This document shows, in pieces, positions 11,290 to 21,975 of a DNA stretch of 64,000 nucleotides. The notes under the pieces were generated by a model. That model had not been told where the DNA came from, ran no database searches, and saw only the letters and a program-made list of their open reading frames with translations. This stretch comes from Sympetrum striolatum. Taxonomy: Eukaryota; Arthropoda; Insecta; Odonata; Libellulidae. The translations under genes were made by a program, and so were the position numbers. Every line of letters begins with the position of its first letter. Within the stretch, counting starts at the first letter, position 1. The stretch lies in NCBI GenBank assembly GCA_947579665.1, contig OX388346.1:88910615-88974614 (forward strand), given 5' to 3'.

Positions 11290-12367
11290 TAGGATACTAA
11301 TTCACAGCCTAAACCACAAGCGTGATTGACTTGAAATTTTTACGGCGAATTGGCCATAACGTACAACCACCAGAAAAAATGCGATTTTGAACCTCAGTGT
11401 CATGGGTTCGATTCCAGAAGGCCTCAAAGTCGCGATTTTCTCCATAAGGATACATGGCGGGGATTTTCGAAAATTTTTTTGGTGCACTTCCCGGAAACGT
11501 AGAGAATTGAAATTCAAGGGATCGCTAGAAGCCGTGCAACTCCAACGTAAACCAGAAAGACATCGACGAATATGGTCCATGGTTCGATCCTAGGTCGGGG
11601 CAAATATCGGCCGTTTAAAATGCATTGCGGCGATTTTGAAGATTTTTTTTGGATCCTTTCCCGATAACATGGATACTTGAAACTCGGCACGTGGATAGAT
11701 ATAATGAATATATTTCATAATAAAATTTTACATGTTCGCTGATGGTTCTTGGTTCGATCCCAGAGGGCCATTTGCACTTCTCAATGCATTTCTTACGGAG
11801 ATGACGGAAACAAAATTTAGGTCTTTCCCGGCATGCTATCGACTTCAAACTTTCCATGATACAAGAGCAGGTACTTACAAATCAAACTGTTCATTCACAG
11901 TTAACAATATGTCCTGGGTTCGACACCAGGTGTCTCTGCAATCAGAAGTTGATCCGATTTTTAGGAATTATTTTGAAACCTTTCCCAATAATATAGAAAC
12001 TTGAAATTCAGCATATACTTAGATATCATAAATAGGTTTCTGAAACATATTTTAGATTTCCAAGATCGTCCTTGGTTCGAATCCAGAGAGCCATTTAAAT
12101 TCGTGAAAAGTAGAACGTCTTTTGAGGCAGTTGTAGCCAACATTTCTGCTTGAATTTTCACACACAGTCAGAATTGGTGATCTTCTATAGTGCTGCATAG
12201 TAATTTTACCAGTATGACCCGGGTTTGTTACCAGACGATGAAATTGCAGCGAATTTTAAGAATATTTACAATCCTTTTATTTTCTTTTGAGGACCCTCCC
12301 AAAATGATGCCGATATGAAATTAATATGCCGATCTGCTTGCAGTATGCAAGCTACATTTTACTCGTA
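11290..12367 (+). repeat. Array I unit 6
   Basis: B-box-like sites start at 11405, 11581, 11751, 11917, 12074 and 12222 (spacings 176, 170, 166, 157, 148, identical to unit 4). The sixth is degenerate (GGTTTGTTACC) and the second ends CT. The fourth (CCTGG-GTTCGACA-CCAGG) can fold like a tRNA T arm. The linker before this unit lacks the 23-bp motif; the one after it has the motif inverted (12383-12405). Confidence 0.9.
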
Positions 12368-12426
12368 TATATATATGGATACATGAATGAATCCGGAGAA
12401 GCATCTATATATAATAGATATATAGA

Positions 12427-13484
12427 GAGGATACAAACTCACAGCCAAAACCACAAGAGTGATTGAGCTGAAATTTTTACGGCGTATTGGCCATAACGTG
12501 TAACCACCAGAAAAATTGCGATTTTGATCCTCAGTGTCATGGGTTCGATGCCAGGGGGCTCCAAAGTCCCGATTTTTCCCGTTTAAATGCATTGCTTTGA
12601 TTTTCAGGAATTAAAAAAAAATACTTCCCGGATAGGTAGAGAATCAAAACTCAAGGAGCCTTTATATATGGTCATGATCTATAGAAAACATAAATGAGTT
12701 TTACGGAAAATAACCTGGGTTCGATGCTAGGTCGAGGCAAAAATCGGCCGTTTAAAATGTATTGTGGCGATTTTTAAGATTTTTTTTGGACCCCTTCCCG
12801 ATGGCATGGAAACTTGAAATTCGGCATGGAGTTGGAGATTATAAATATATTTCATTATCAAATTTAACATATTCGCTGATGGTCCTTGGTTCGATCCCAG
12901 GGCGCCATTTACATTTCTCAATGCATTTCTTATGGAGATAACGGAAACAAATTTTAGGTACTTCCCGGCATGCTATCGACTTAAAACTTAGCGTGATAGA
13001 AGAACCAGTCTTAACAAATCAAACTATGCATTCATAGCTATCAATGTGTCCTGGGTTCGACACCAGGTGTCTCTGCAATCAGAATTTGATCCGATTTTTA
13101 GGAATTATTTTGAGACCTTTCCCAATAATATAGAAACTTGAAATTTGGCATATGGATTGAGATCATTAATAAATTTCAAGATCGTCCTTGGTTCGAGTCC
13201 CTAGAGCCATTTACATTCGTGAACATTAGAGCGTCTTTTGAGGCAGTTGTAGCCAATATTTCTGCTTGAATTTTCACACATAGTTAGAGATGGTGATCTT
13301 CTATTGTGCTACATAGTAAGTTCACCAGTAAGATCCGGGTTCGATGCCAGACGATGAAATTTCAGCGAATTTTAAGAAAAATTTCAATCCTTTTTTTTTC
13401 TTTTGAGGACATTCCCGATATGATGCCGATATGAAATTAGTATTGCCGATCTGCTTGCAGTATGCAAGCTACATTTTACTCGTA
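12427..13484 (+). repeat. Array I unit 7, last of array I
   Basis: Slightly shortened (1,058 bp): part of the fifth sub-repeat (around AAATTTCAAGATCG, 13170s) is deleted. Its second half is almost identical to that of unit 13 (40310-40849), including TTAAAACTTAGCGTGATAGA. The array stops directly after the hairpin/CTCGTA end, with no linker. Confidence 0.85.
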
Positions 13485-13900
13485 ACATATACAAATGCAT
13501 AAAACCACTTTCAGCAGGGTTACCAACTTAAAAGTTTTCATCATTATAAAATGTTATTCCAATTATTTTCTCAGATAAATATCAAACTTATAACTCAAAT
13601 TAACATTCAGTTACCTTTCTTGAACAATTAGAATTCATTTCAGGAAGCACTTTATGAAGCAGGGGTGCCAACCGTCAAACCGGATCTCAAAACAGAGAGT
13701 TATGTGTTTGCAGTATAAATAACTAAAGAGAAATTTTGAGTATAGATTTGTTTTATGTGATTAGTCGAAACTCTTTGGGATCCCGAATTAGTTTATAAAC
13801 TATAAAGAAGCAGGGTGACCAAAATCTTGGGCTGTAAAGTCAAGGTAGAGATCAGATCTTCATGAAAAAATTTATCATGCATTTAACGGGAATGGATTCT
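13485..13900. other. Unassigned AT-rich stretch
   Basis: No ORF, RNA gene or repeat recognised. Confidence 0.6.
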
Positions 13901-13941
13901 TATTTGCTAATTTAACACATCCTGTGTTAAATTAGCAAATA
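13901..13941. repeat. Perfect 19-bp hairpin, 3-nt loop
   Basis: TATTTGCTAATTTAACACA (13901-13919) is followed after TCC by its exact reverse complement (13923-13941). Confidence 0.9.
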
Positions 13942-13978
13942 TTGTATTGCATTGTATCATTTATGCGTAAATATGTCA

Positions 13979-14031
13979 AACAAACTATCTTATAGTGTAA
14001 ATTTATAATATACACTATAAGATAGTTTGTT
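13979..14031. repeat. Perfect 21-bp hairpin, 11-nt loop
   Basis: The arm at 13979-13999 (AACAAACTATCTTATAGTGT+A) is exactly inverted at 14011-14031. It lies 37 bp after the previous hairpin and 1 bp before a TTAA that may begin the neighbouring piggyBac-like element. Confidence 0.9.
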
Positions 14032-14165
14032 ATTAACCTAGTCCTTGCCAGCTTCTGTCTGTATCTCGTCTCAGTCATAGTCAAACCTTCGCATGTACTA
14101 AATGACGGTAGTTTACCGTCGCGCGCCCAGAAACGTAATTCTTTTCGGTCGGCCAGCGAAGCAAA

Positions 14166-14530
14166 ATGTGAGTACCGATTTCAGTTTTTTCGTAGCTATA
14201 TTGCCATAATTCAAGTTTTTCATTGCTCTGCACCTTATCACTGTCAATACTGCTATGTTACCAAACAAAACAAATGGGTTGTAATCCTAAACAATATAAG
14301 ATTACCCATGTCTATGCAAATGGTAATTTCTCAGGGCACGTTTCACCGATCCTGAGGATATTCGTCGACTTCTTCTTGAGTTGGACCATAAATCGGAAGA
14401 AGAACGGGAACGACGACGACAAGAAGACCAACAGGAAGAGCAAATTGACAATCAAGACGATATCGGTTTTGAACCTGAAGTTATTCAAGAAGATGAATAC
14501 AATAGTGAGTCGGAGGAAGAGTTAGATTAG
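14166..14530 (+). pseudogene. piggyBac-like transposase N-terminus with a start codon split by an intron
   Basis: GTGAGT at 14168 is a consensus donor. TTTCTCAG ending at 14334 is an acceptor. Removing 14168-14334 (167 nt) joins AAAAT to GGCACG, creating ATG across the junction. The frame then runs 64 residues to TAG at 14528-14530: MARFTDPEDIRRLLLELDH, then a highly charged Glu/Arg/Asp region. A short (D/E)-I-R-x-L-L motif followed by an acidic tail is usual for piggyBac transposase N-termini. After the stop the same frame resumes as AIHDLDYEEDYEED, so the TAG is probably a point mutation in a once longer acidic region. The splice call rests on the sites and on the exact creation of an ATG; the family call is moderate. 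Confidence 0.55.
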
Positions 14531-15065
14531 GCAATACACGACCTGGATTACGAGGAGGACTACGAGGAAGACCAGGGAAAAGCTAGGAACTGTAAAACGA
14601 AGCTCGAATGTTTTCTCTAAGTCATTTCTTTAGAAATTTTGGATGATATTGTCAAGTACACTAATATTTTATTGCTCAAATAAAGGCTGGAAGAAATGAG
14701 TCGTCTGACTCTCCCGTTCGGGATAGAGATTACAAACCCAACTGTGGCGTAAAACCAACATTAACCGAAGGACCAATAGAATTAAAAAGACGACACAATA
14801 TTTAACACAAAACAAATTTAATGTAACTTAATACCAATTTGAAAAATATATATAACAATGAAAAACAAAGAGAAAGAGAACACCCATGTGCTGTCAGAGA
14901 GAGCGAGAGAGAGAGAGAGAGCGTCTGCTCGAACCGGTGTCCTTAAACAGAGAGAGCACGCACCAAAGAAAATGACCCTCCAACATTGGAGGGGAAGGAG
15001 GGGAAGAAGAGGGGGGAGTCGGCAAGGTGCAGAGCCACCAAAAATAAAAGGCAGTCAAAACCGAA

Positions 15066-15198
15066 CACCAACTCTAGAACGGAAATTAAAGCACTATTTG
15101 GGGCATTGTTCTTGATTGCCATAGAAGGTGGAAACCGTGCTGATTTTTCTGAGTTTTTTAGGAAAAACGGAGGGTTATTAAACAATAGCTTTCATTAA
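15066..15198 (+). pseudogene. piggyBac-like transposase, early catalytic-domain relic
   Basis: In the frame of the ORF 14986-15198, the part from about 15066 reads NSRTEIKALFGALFLIAIEG followed by GNRADFSEFF. The E-(I/L)-(K/R)-A-(L/F)-x-G-x-L-x-L-x-G pattern is the conserved hydrophobic block ahead of the first catalytic Asp in piggyBac transposases. It ends in a stop, and no catalytic Asp block is found downstream, so it is truncated. Confidence 0.5.
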
Positions 15199-15391
15199 AA
15201 TATGTGTACTCTAAATTTGAGCTAGTTTTTCAATTGGCTCTTTAACTTATCATTTTAATTCTTTGAATAATCAATGTTGGGAATCGTTAATGAAAGTTTG
15301 TAGAATTTAACACAGGGAAAAATGATGAGTTGCCCACTTCGAAAAGTGAATGGAGTTTGAAAACCAGCGGACCTTAATATTTTAAATGAAG

Positions 15392-15506
15392 CATTTTATG
15401 ACTTCTATTCTCCAATTCTCCATGAAGACTCCAAATTTTTGCGGAAACACCTATTCAGGTTCAGCGGAACACCGGTGTTCCGCTGAACATAGTTTGGGAA
15501 ACTCTG
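15392..15506 (-). repeat. hAT-type terminus (copy 1 of 2)
   Basis: The block from CATTTTATGACTTC to GTTTGGGAAACTCTG recurs at 45627-45736 with about 95% identity. Read inward it begins CAGAGTTTCCCAAACT and contains AACACCGGTGTTCCGC, which is typical of hAT-family ends in insects. No partner terminus or 8-bp duplication was identified. Confidence 0.55.
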
Positions 15507-15631
15507 TCCTAGACAGATCGTTAGAATTTAAAATAAAATTAATTTAAAACATCATTGCATTCAATTTTCTTCTACTTCAATTGAACCTCTCTGTTTTGAA
15601 AAATAGCCCCGCGCTGTCAGTTGGCGTGGAG

Positions 15632-16103
15632 TGGTGTTGCCACCTCTCGCGGAATTCCGGGAGTCTCCCGGATGCATTAACGTGTCTCCCAGAATTTCTA
15701 AATTTGCTGGTCCACGGCTTATCATCTGAAATTGGTAAATTTAGTCATCCTCGTAGATGTAACCCAATGCATGACTAGTATTCCATGGTAATATAATAAT
15801 AGGTTACCCGTACGTCCTGATTTTTAAACTTCTTCTCTGTCTCTTTTCAGCTTTAATTCAACAAGAATGTAGAATAAAGCACAGCGACACAAAAATTCAG
15901 TTTATATAAAAATCGTTAGATTGTAAAGTATTCAGCCCGTAGACCGGAAATGACGAACAAGTGCTATCGATATATCTTTTCTTGACCGAGAGAAAGTCTC
16001 CAGGAACTTTAGGCTCCTAAATAAAAACTCTTCCGGAATGTTTACCTCTAGAATTAAAGATCTCCCGGAATGACCCATCACCAAGATGTCAACCCTAATA
16101 GGG
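15632..16103. mobile_element. Possible small non-autonomous element
   Basis: GTTGCCACCTCTC..ATTCCGGGAG at 15637-15663 faces an imperfect inverted counterpart at 16060-16100 (..TCCCGGAATGACCCATCACC..GTCAACCC). No target duplication is clear and the internal ORFs resemble nothing I know. Confidence 0.3.
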
Positions 16104-16209
16104 AGAGTGTCTTGGAGCTCGCTGGCTCTCCATATATATTTATAGGTAAAAAAAGTGCTTTTTATAATAAGTAAGACAAAATTCAATCTAATATCTTTCG
16201 TCACTAGCA

Positions 16210-16754
16210 ATATTGTAACTCCTTTGCAACCCTATAGAAATCTTACAAAAAATATCTGAAACTTTTGCCAAACTTTATAATAATCGAAATTGGTTTTGAC
16301 CATCGTGAGCCCTACGGTAAACTTGTTCACAAATACAGGTAAAATGATGATGATGTAAATTGTATCTTAGAAAACTCTGCTCGGGATCGTCATTAGGGGG
16401 GGTTATTAGTTATATATTTTAAGGTTAATTTTATATGAATAATGTCATGGTATAACAAGAAATTATTTCAGCTGCTATTATACGAAGCAAGAAACAATAA
16501 ACAAAAATATGTTTAAATTTTTATAATTTTGTTCTAAATCGGAGGTATATTATTAAAAGAATGATATTGTGTCAACAGGTGAGAGAGATCACACTATTAC
16601 AGAATGTTGATGAATAACGGATGCCTGAACTCTTTACAGTAATCGAAAAACATTCCCTTTGCAACTAATGCATTTCCTGAATCACATTAATGAATAAATG
16701 ATACTTCCAAAGACAAATTAAAGTTCTGATTGTAACATCTACTAGAGATTGTGA
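16210..16754. other. Unassigned AT-rich stretch
   Basis: No gene or repeat recognised. Confidence 0.5.
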
Positions 16755-16758
16755 GCAT

Positions 16759-17348
16759 TGTCGTAGGGACATTAATGAAAACCACAGGTTGGCCGCACAA
16801 TTATTTTATTTACAAAATATTACATAAACTAGCATACCTTCGTATCCGCTAGGAGTCCCGATGTGGAGGGTAGTCTAGCGCGTAGACCGTCAAAGGTGCG
16901 TACCGCAGACCGGGAGGGCAGTCTTACTAGCTGAATCGCTGCAGACCGGGGAATTAGTCTACCAGTTAGTTCGCTGCAGACCAGCAGGAGGCCGGTCTAG
17001 CAAGTGAGTTCACTGGAGACCAAAAATGATCTGACTTTGGGGCTTTTTGGTCGGCTTTATATACCGTTTTGGGGACAGGGTTTGGAGGGGCCCCAACGTA
17101 GTTGGAAGTGCAGTAGTGCATTTTGACTAATGTGGTCACGTGGTTCGAGCATGGTTATAGTTTACGGGCTTGCTGAGGGCTCCAACGGCGTCAGTGCAAG
17201 GGGTCAAGGGGCGAGGCGTCCCTTGTAGATCACACATTCTACGAGCTCGCCGGAGGTCCCAGGGTGGTCGGAGAGGGTTTCGCGTCCAATATGGATCGCG
17301 CATGGTTTTATGTGTGAGTTTATGTGTGAGATTGCGGCCCCCCCAACA
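16759..17348 (-). mobile_element. Solo LTR, Ty3-like, 4-bp target duplication
   Basis: The 590-bp block starts TGTCGTAG and ends CCAACA on the plus strand, so in its own (minus) orientation it runs TGTTGGGG...CTACGACA. GCAT flanks both sides (16755-16758 and 17349-17352). In LTR orientation there is a TATATAAAG box (reverse complement at about 17055-17063) and an AATAAA signal near 16805. Between them lie about four diverged ~48-bp GC-rich repeats with a GCAGACC core (16878-17025). No internal retroviral genes adjoin it, so it is a solo LTR. Confidence 0.85.
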
Positions 17349-17352
17349 GCAT

Positions 17353-18333
17353 TTCCTTACTTGTTTCATATTTTCTTAATAACATTCTAATAAACTCATA
17401 AATCTTAATGTTTACTTATGCTTACCACCTTAAAGTAATGCTTTGAAATTTTAAAAATTCTTCCCTGGAATTCAGTAGAATTGATTGTGACTGGTTTGTA
17501 TTAATCCAAATTGATACCAAATAGAAGAGATTTATATTTTCTTAATTGTTTATTTCCAAAAATCATCAGCTACGTTTGTCTGTTTTATTATTCACTAGTG
17601 GAGTGCCCGTTGATTCTCAACAGAAAAATGCCATAGATTGTCTCTGCAACGAACACTAATGGAAAGAAGATGTACCAAGAAGAGCAAAACCAATGGTCAA
17701 TATAAATATAGGAATGATTTAATTTTTGTCAATTCTGTTAATCATTTGCGATTGTTTTCGGCGATATCGGCAAATAATTGAAATTCAGGGAAATGATTCC
17801 TATAGTTAAAATATTCGAAGATGATATATTCCATATATAGAGTAACATATCTGAAAAAATTTCAGAGTTTAATATTGGACTAATATACCAGCAATACTTC
17901 TTTAGAGGGAATTTCTATAGTACACTAAGTCCTCGAGTAGAGAGAGAGTAAAACCGTTTTAAAACTCTAACTAAAAATTCAGTGAACAATTACGTTGCTG
18001 TAAATAAAACTTGGTGGCTACTGACGTTTAAGCAACATTGTAAAAAATAAAAATTTTAATGTTCGTACTTTTTTCCGTGAGATTCTACACAGGATATTGT
18101 TCGCAACAGCAAATGTTAAAATCTCATGCAATTTTTTTCTTCTTCATTAAGTGTATCACTTATTAGCAGGATTAATTTTAACTTGACTTATATTCTTAAT
18201 GCATTTTGATGGATAAATACATGAACTAGGAATCAACAATCGCCTTCATTGTCAAGGGGGATGGGTAGTTTACTACCTCGAAACTTTGATAAAATATTCA
18301 TAATATATATATATATATATATTTAGATATATA
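17353..18333. other. Unassigned AT-rich stretch
   Basis: No ORF of interest. It ends in a (TA)n run at 18302-18333 that leads into the truncated array unit. Confidence 0.5.
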
Positions 18334-18843
18334 TACGAGTAAAATGTAGCTTGCATACTGCAAGCAGATCAACAACACTAATTTCATATCGGTATCATAT
18401 AGAGACGGTCCTCAAAAAAAAGGATTGAAAATATTCTTAAAACTCGCCGCAATTTAATCGTCTGGCATCGAGCCCGGGTCTTTCTGGTAAGACCTTCTAT
18501 GCAGCACAACAGAAGATCGCCATTTTTAACTGTGTGAAAATTCAAGCAGGAATATTGGCTGCAACTGCCTCAAATGATGTCCTACTCTTCCATTATCTAC
18601 CTTATGAGGGAAATTTTAATGTGCTCTTGCATCGAACCCAGGAACAGCATGGTCTTATGTAATTTTTTTTCTTAAACCGTGTCTTAATATACATCTTCTA
18701 CCTAAGCAAGAACGCCTTATTATTTCGATAGTGTATGAAAGAAATAATCAAAAACTATCCCAATGTGTTTTATATGGCAGATATATTTACCGGCCGTCAT
18801 CGAGCCCGGGTCTTCCTGGTAAAACTTCCTATGTAGCAAAACA
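18334..18843 (-). repeat. Truncated ~1.08 kb unit (unit 8, inverted)
   Basis: Begins with the hairpin end (TACGAGTAAAATGTAGCTTG) and keeps three sub-repeats with reverse-complement B boxes near 18466, 18630 and 18797, then stops in AT-rich sequence. The subtype resembles units 5, 10 and 12. Confidence 0.85.
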
Positions 18844-19334
18844 AAATTTAAACCTAATTTAAATTTAAACAAAAATTAAATGCATGGCGTGACGCTAAAT
18901 GAAACGATTAGTATTTAGATTGGTAAATAAGAATGAAAAAGTTATCAACTTACCAAGCTAAGAAGATATAATTACTTTATATGGGAAAAGATAATTCATT
19001 CAATACGACGTTGAATATTAATTTCAAGTAAAGAATCAATAAACATTGGCGTTGCTATAAACAAAGCTTGGTTGTTGCAGACGCGCGTATGCTAACGAAT
19101 TTGAATTTTAAAATATAGCTTGGCCTTGACGACGGGTTGTTTACAATGTCAGATTTTCATAAAAGTTTCGTATTTTACTTCCAAATTCTCACAACTTCGA
19201 AGTGAAAGCAATATTCTACGACCAAAATAAGAAACTTCATTCCATTTCCTTTGTTTTGGTATTAGTTTTAGTTTCAAACGACCATTATTTCTAATTTAAT
19301 TTTATTAAAGAAAAGTAACGTGTAAATGATAAAA

Positions 19335-19775
19335 ATGTCTTCCCATGTATTTCTTATGGAAACTCTTCGACTATCTGGATTCGAACCGAGTACAGTTGGG
19401 TCAACAAAAAGTAGTCTATCATTTGCGCAGGGGAGACTTTTAATATTGTACGAATTTTGAAATTTTGAAAATATTTAGCTTTAGAGTTATAGCGTGAAAT
19501 AGATTTTTGAACCCAACTGGGAACGAACTGGAGACAGCTAGGTGGATAAAAAGTAGCCTATGTCACAACCCGGATGAAAAATGACCACCATACCAAATTT
19601 CATCCAAATCGGTTGGATAGTTTTTGAGTGATGCTCTGGCAGACAGACAGACATGAAAATTTCTAAAAGGTGTTTCGGACTCAGGAACAGCCCCAGTATC
19701 CAGCAATACATTTTTTTAAATCGGATCAATGTACAGACACGACCCCCTCTACGGATTTATTATATAGATATAGAT
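19335..19775 (+). repeat. Dispersed repeat with intergenic-element signature
   Basis: It contains CAAATTTCATCCAAATCGGTTGG, GACAGACAGACATGAAA and a TTTATTATATAGATATAGATTA end. This layout is found at the 3' ends of widespread insect interspersed elements (LINE-derived or non-autonomous). Its left part has one reverse-complement B box (GGATTCGAACC near 19377), hinting at a distant link to the array sub-repeats. Confidence 0.4.
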
Positions 19776-21200
19776 TATAAGAAAATTGTGTTAAATCAAA
19801 TTCTATGTAAATAGCTGGTTATGTAAGAGTTTGGTCCATAATATACATTATGTCTGTAGTAAAAACGTAGACAATACCTGCTAATATAGAAAACTACGTA
19901 TTTCTCATAAAATTGAGCGTTAACACTAAGGCTGCTCTTACCAACAACTCGCTAAAGGGTCGACACTGGGTGTCGCAGCCAATAAATTGAACGGCGGAGG
20001 CAGGTAACGGAAGATTACTTTAGCATGGTGAAAACGGATATTTCAGGAGCTGCATAGGATAACACGTTCAGAAAGTGTTGTATATTAAAGATAAGCTAAT
20101 TTAAACTCTAAGCATGGCAATAATGTAGAAAAGAGCACACTTTGACCTTAAGAAATGGAGGCGAGAGCTTTAAAGAAATTTGGAACTCAATTTCGGGTCT
20201 GCGAGGAAATAATTTGTATGGTTTAAACGTTCTAATATTGTATGGTTTAAACTTAATGGTTAAAATGTGGCTTCTTTCATGTTAAATTCTGGCAAATCAT
20301 ATAACGCCGCGGTGTTCCACAACCTTCGGCCTGAACATCTTGATTTTATGAAGAATAGGAAAATCGATTTAGAAAAAGTATTCGGAAAACAATTCAAATC
20401 TGTACACTTGAAGGCTAGAATTAGCGAATCCTGCAGTATTTTATGTTACTCTATTTGTTATAACAGATCGTTTGGAAACGTTTTACGAGCACTCAAATCT
20501 CATTACATTAGTGCAGATCGAGTTACAGCTAGCTAATCAGAAAGCTATGTAAGTTGGTTGAATTTTCAATTATATATATAATCAATTTAATTTATATTCT
20601 ACCACTTGATACAATTATGGCAAAGCTTTCAAGAACTCAAAATTGTTGTTTACAATGACGAAGCTTAAAGGAAAACGATGTACGGAAAATTTAGATTCAC
20701 ATGAGGGGTGTATTGCATTCCTACCAAGATTAAGGAGTGGATAATTAGGATGGCATTAATAATATAATGATAATAGCAAAGCGAATAAGCATCCAAGTAA
20801 GAGTTCCAATATCAGAATGTAATAAACCTGTGTACAAAGATATATGGATCACTTTTGAGGAGTTGCTTCATGAAATCGCATACATATTCTATTTCCTAAC
20901 AGTTACTACCCAAATTCATTCTCAGACTACATTATAGCTCCTGTCGATGATTCGTCTATTTATGCAAAAACCTTTCACAAATATTGTAGAATAGCGCCAT
21001 TATTTCAGAATCATAATTAAATATCTAGTTTATTTATAACAACAAAAAGTCATGGTATTTAGCAATTGCATAAAATGAGGAAATATTTAAAGTAGAATAC
21101 AATGAAGAGTAGAACTTCACCTAATTTAGAAATCCGGAAGAGGTCCTCGGCGACGAAAGCTGCCCTTTTCTTTCGAAACGACTCACACGGCAATCAATTA
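19776..21200. other. Unassigned
   Basis: An 89-codon ORF at 20267-20536 has no recognisable motif. Nothing else is supported. Confidence 0.5.
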
Positions 21201-21209
21201 CGGAAATCC

Positions 21210-21975
21210 GAGAAAATTAAATTTCTAAAAATCTGAAAAATATTGAAACAACAAATCAATAAAACATCATAAAATAATATTCTTATCAAATTCAGTAATT
21301 CAAACATTGTACCCGAAGAACACGAGGGCAGACATGAAATTTTATCCCGAACTTTCAAACGATGAGTTCCGTTATTTCCAAATCACTGTGACCGTTACAA
21401 CCATTGCTTACGATTAAAAAAGAAAACAAAACACTTACTAGAAGAAAACAGAAAAAATTTAATTTGGTTCCTAAGAGAAATACGGCAGAATCTATTAAAT
21501 TAATTTCGTGAATTAGATGATGATAATAGAGAATAAAAATAAAAAGAAACTTACTCATGATTACTCAATAATATCAAAAACGAGAGACCTAACCTTAACC
21601 TAACGTAGGAACGATATATATTAGCATGTCCCCGAATTAAAGGGGAACGAAACTTAAGTAGGTGTTGTAAAAGTAATCTAAGAAAATTAAATAGCTCAAA
21701 ATCTTTAAAATATTTAAACATCGAGTTGATAAAATTTTAATCAAGCTCAAATATATAAATTTTGCAACCTAAGACTGCAGCAACTTTTATCGGTAAATTT
21801 CAAACGACCATTTCCGTGATTTCAAAATCGTTATGACCGTTATTAACAATGGCTTATGTTACCCAGTTAGAAACACTCACTGGCAGAAAAGTGCAGAAAT
21901 CCTATTTTTATTCGAGTGACTAAGAATAATATGGCTGAAAGCATTAATTTAATTTTGTGAATTAGATAATGCTCA
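21210..21975 (+). repeat. Diverged direct repeat, two copies ~465 bp apart
   Basis: About 21210-21535 and 21678-21975 align in order: GAAAATTAAAT.., TCAAACGA(TGA/CCA)..CCGT(T/G)ATTTC, the AATC(A)(C/G)T..GTGACCGTTA.. block, ACACTTACTAGAAGAAAA / ACACTCACTGGCAGAAAA, and a common TTAATTT(C/T)GTGAATTAGAT end. No coding potential is seen in either copy. Confidence 0.65.

Larger units (their letters stand above)
14033..15198 (+). mobile_element. Second piggyBac-like element, 5' part, decayed
   Basis: TTAACCTAG at 14033 may be the element end (piggyBac ends begin TTAACCC/CCTAG), but no opposite end is found, so the limits are tentative. The interior carries a transposase N-terminal exon pair (14166-14530) and, after stops and low-complexity insertions (GA-rich 14897-14925), a stretch typical of the start of the catalytic domain (15066-15198). 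Confidence 0.5.

Noticed and set aside
5549..13484. Array as a CRISPR array
   Set aside because: The repeats are ~1.08 kb with ~160-bp sub-repeats, there are no short identical repeats with unique spacers, and the DNA is eukaryotic.
14858..15115. Plus-strand ORF rich in Arg/Glu (SERARERERAS)
   Set aside because: Translation of a GA microsatellite. The piggyBac-like reading is in another frame.
17136..17379. Overlapping ORFs on both strands in the GC-rich block near 17250
   Set aside because: Both lie in the U3 part of the solo LTR, where GC-rich sequence leaves frames open by chance.
21590..21612. CCTAACCTTAACCTAACG as an interstitial insect telomere repeat (TTAGG)n
   Set aside because: Only about two imperfect copies, no more than expected in AT-rich DNA.
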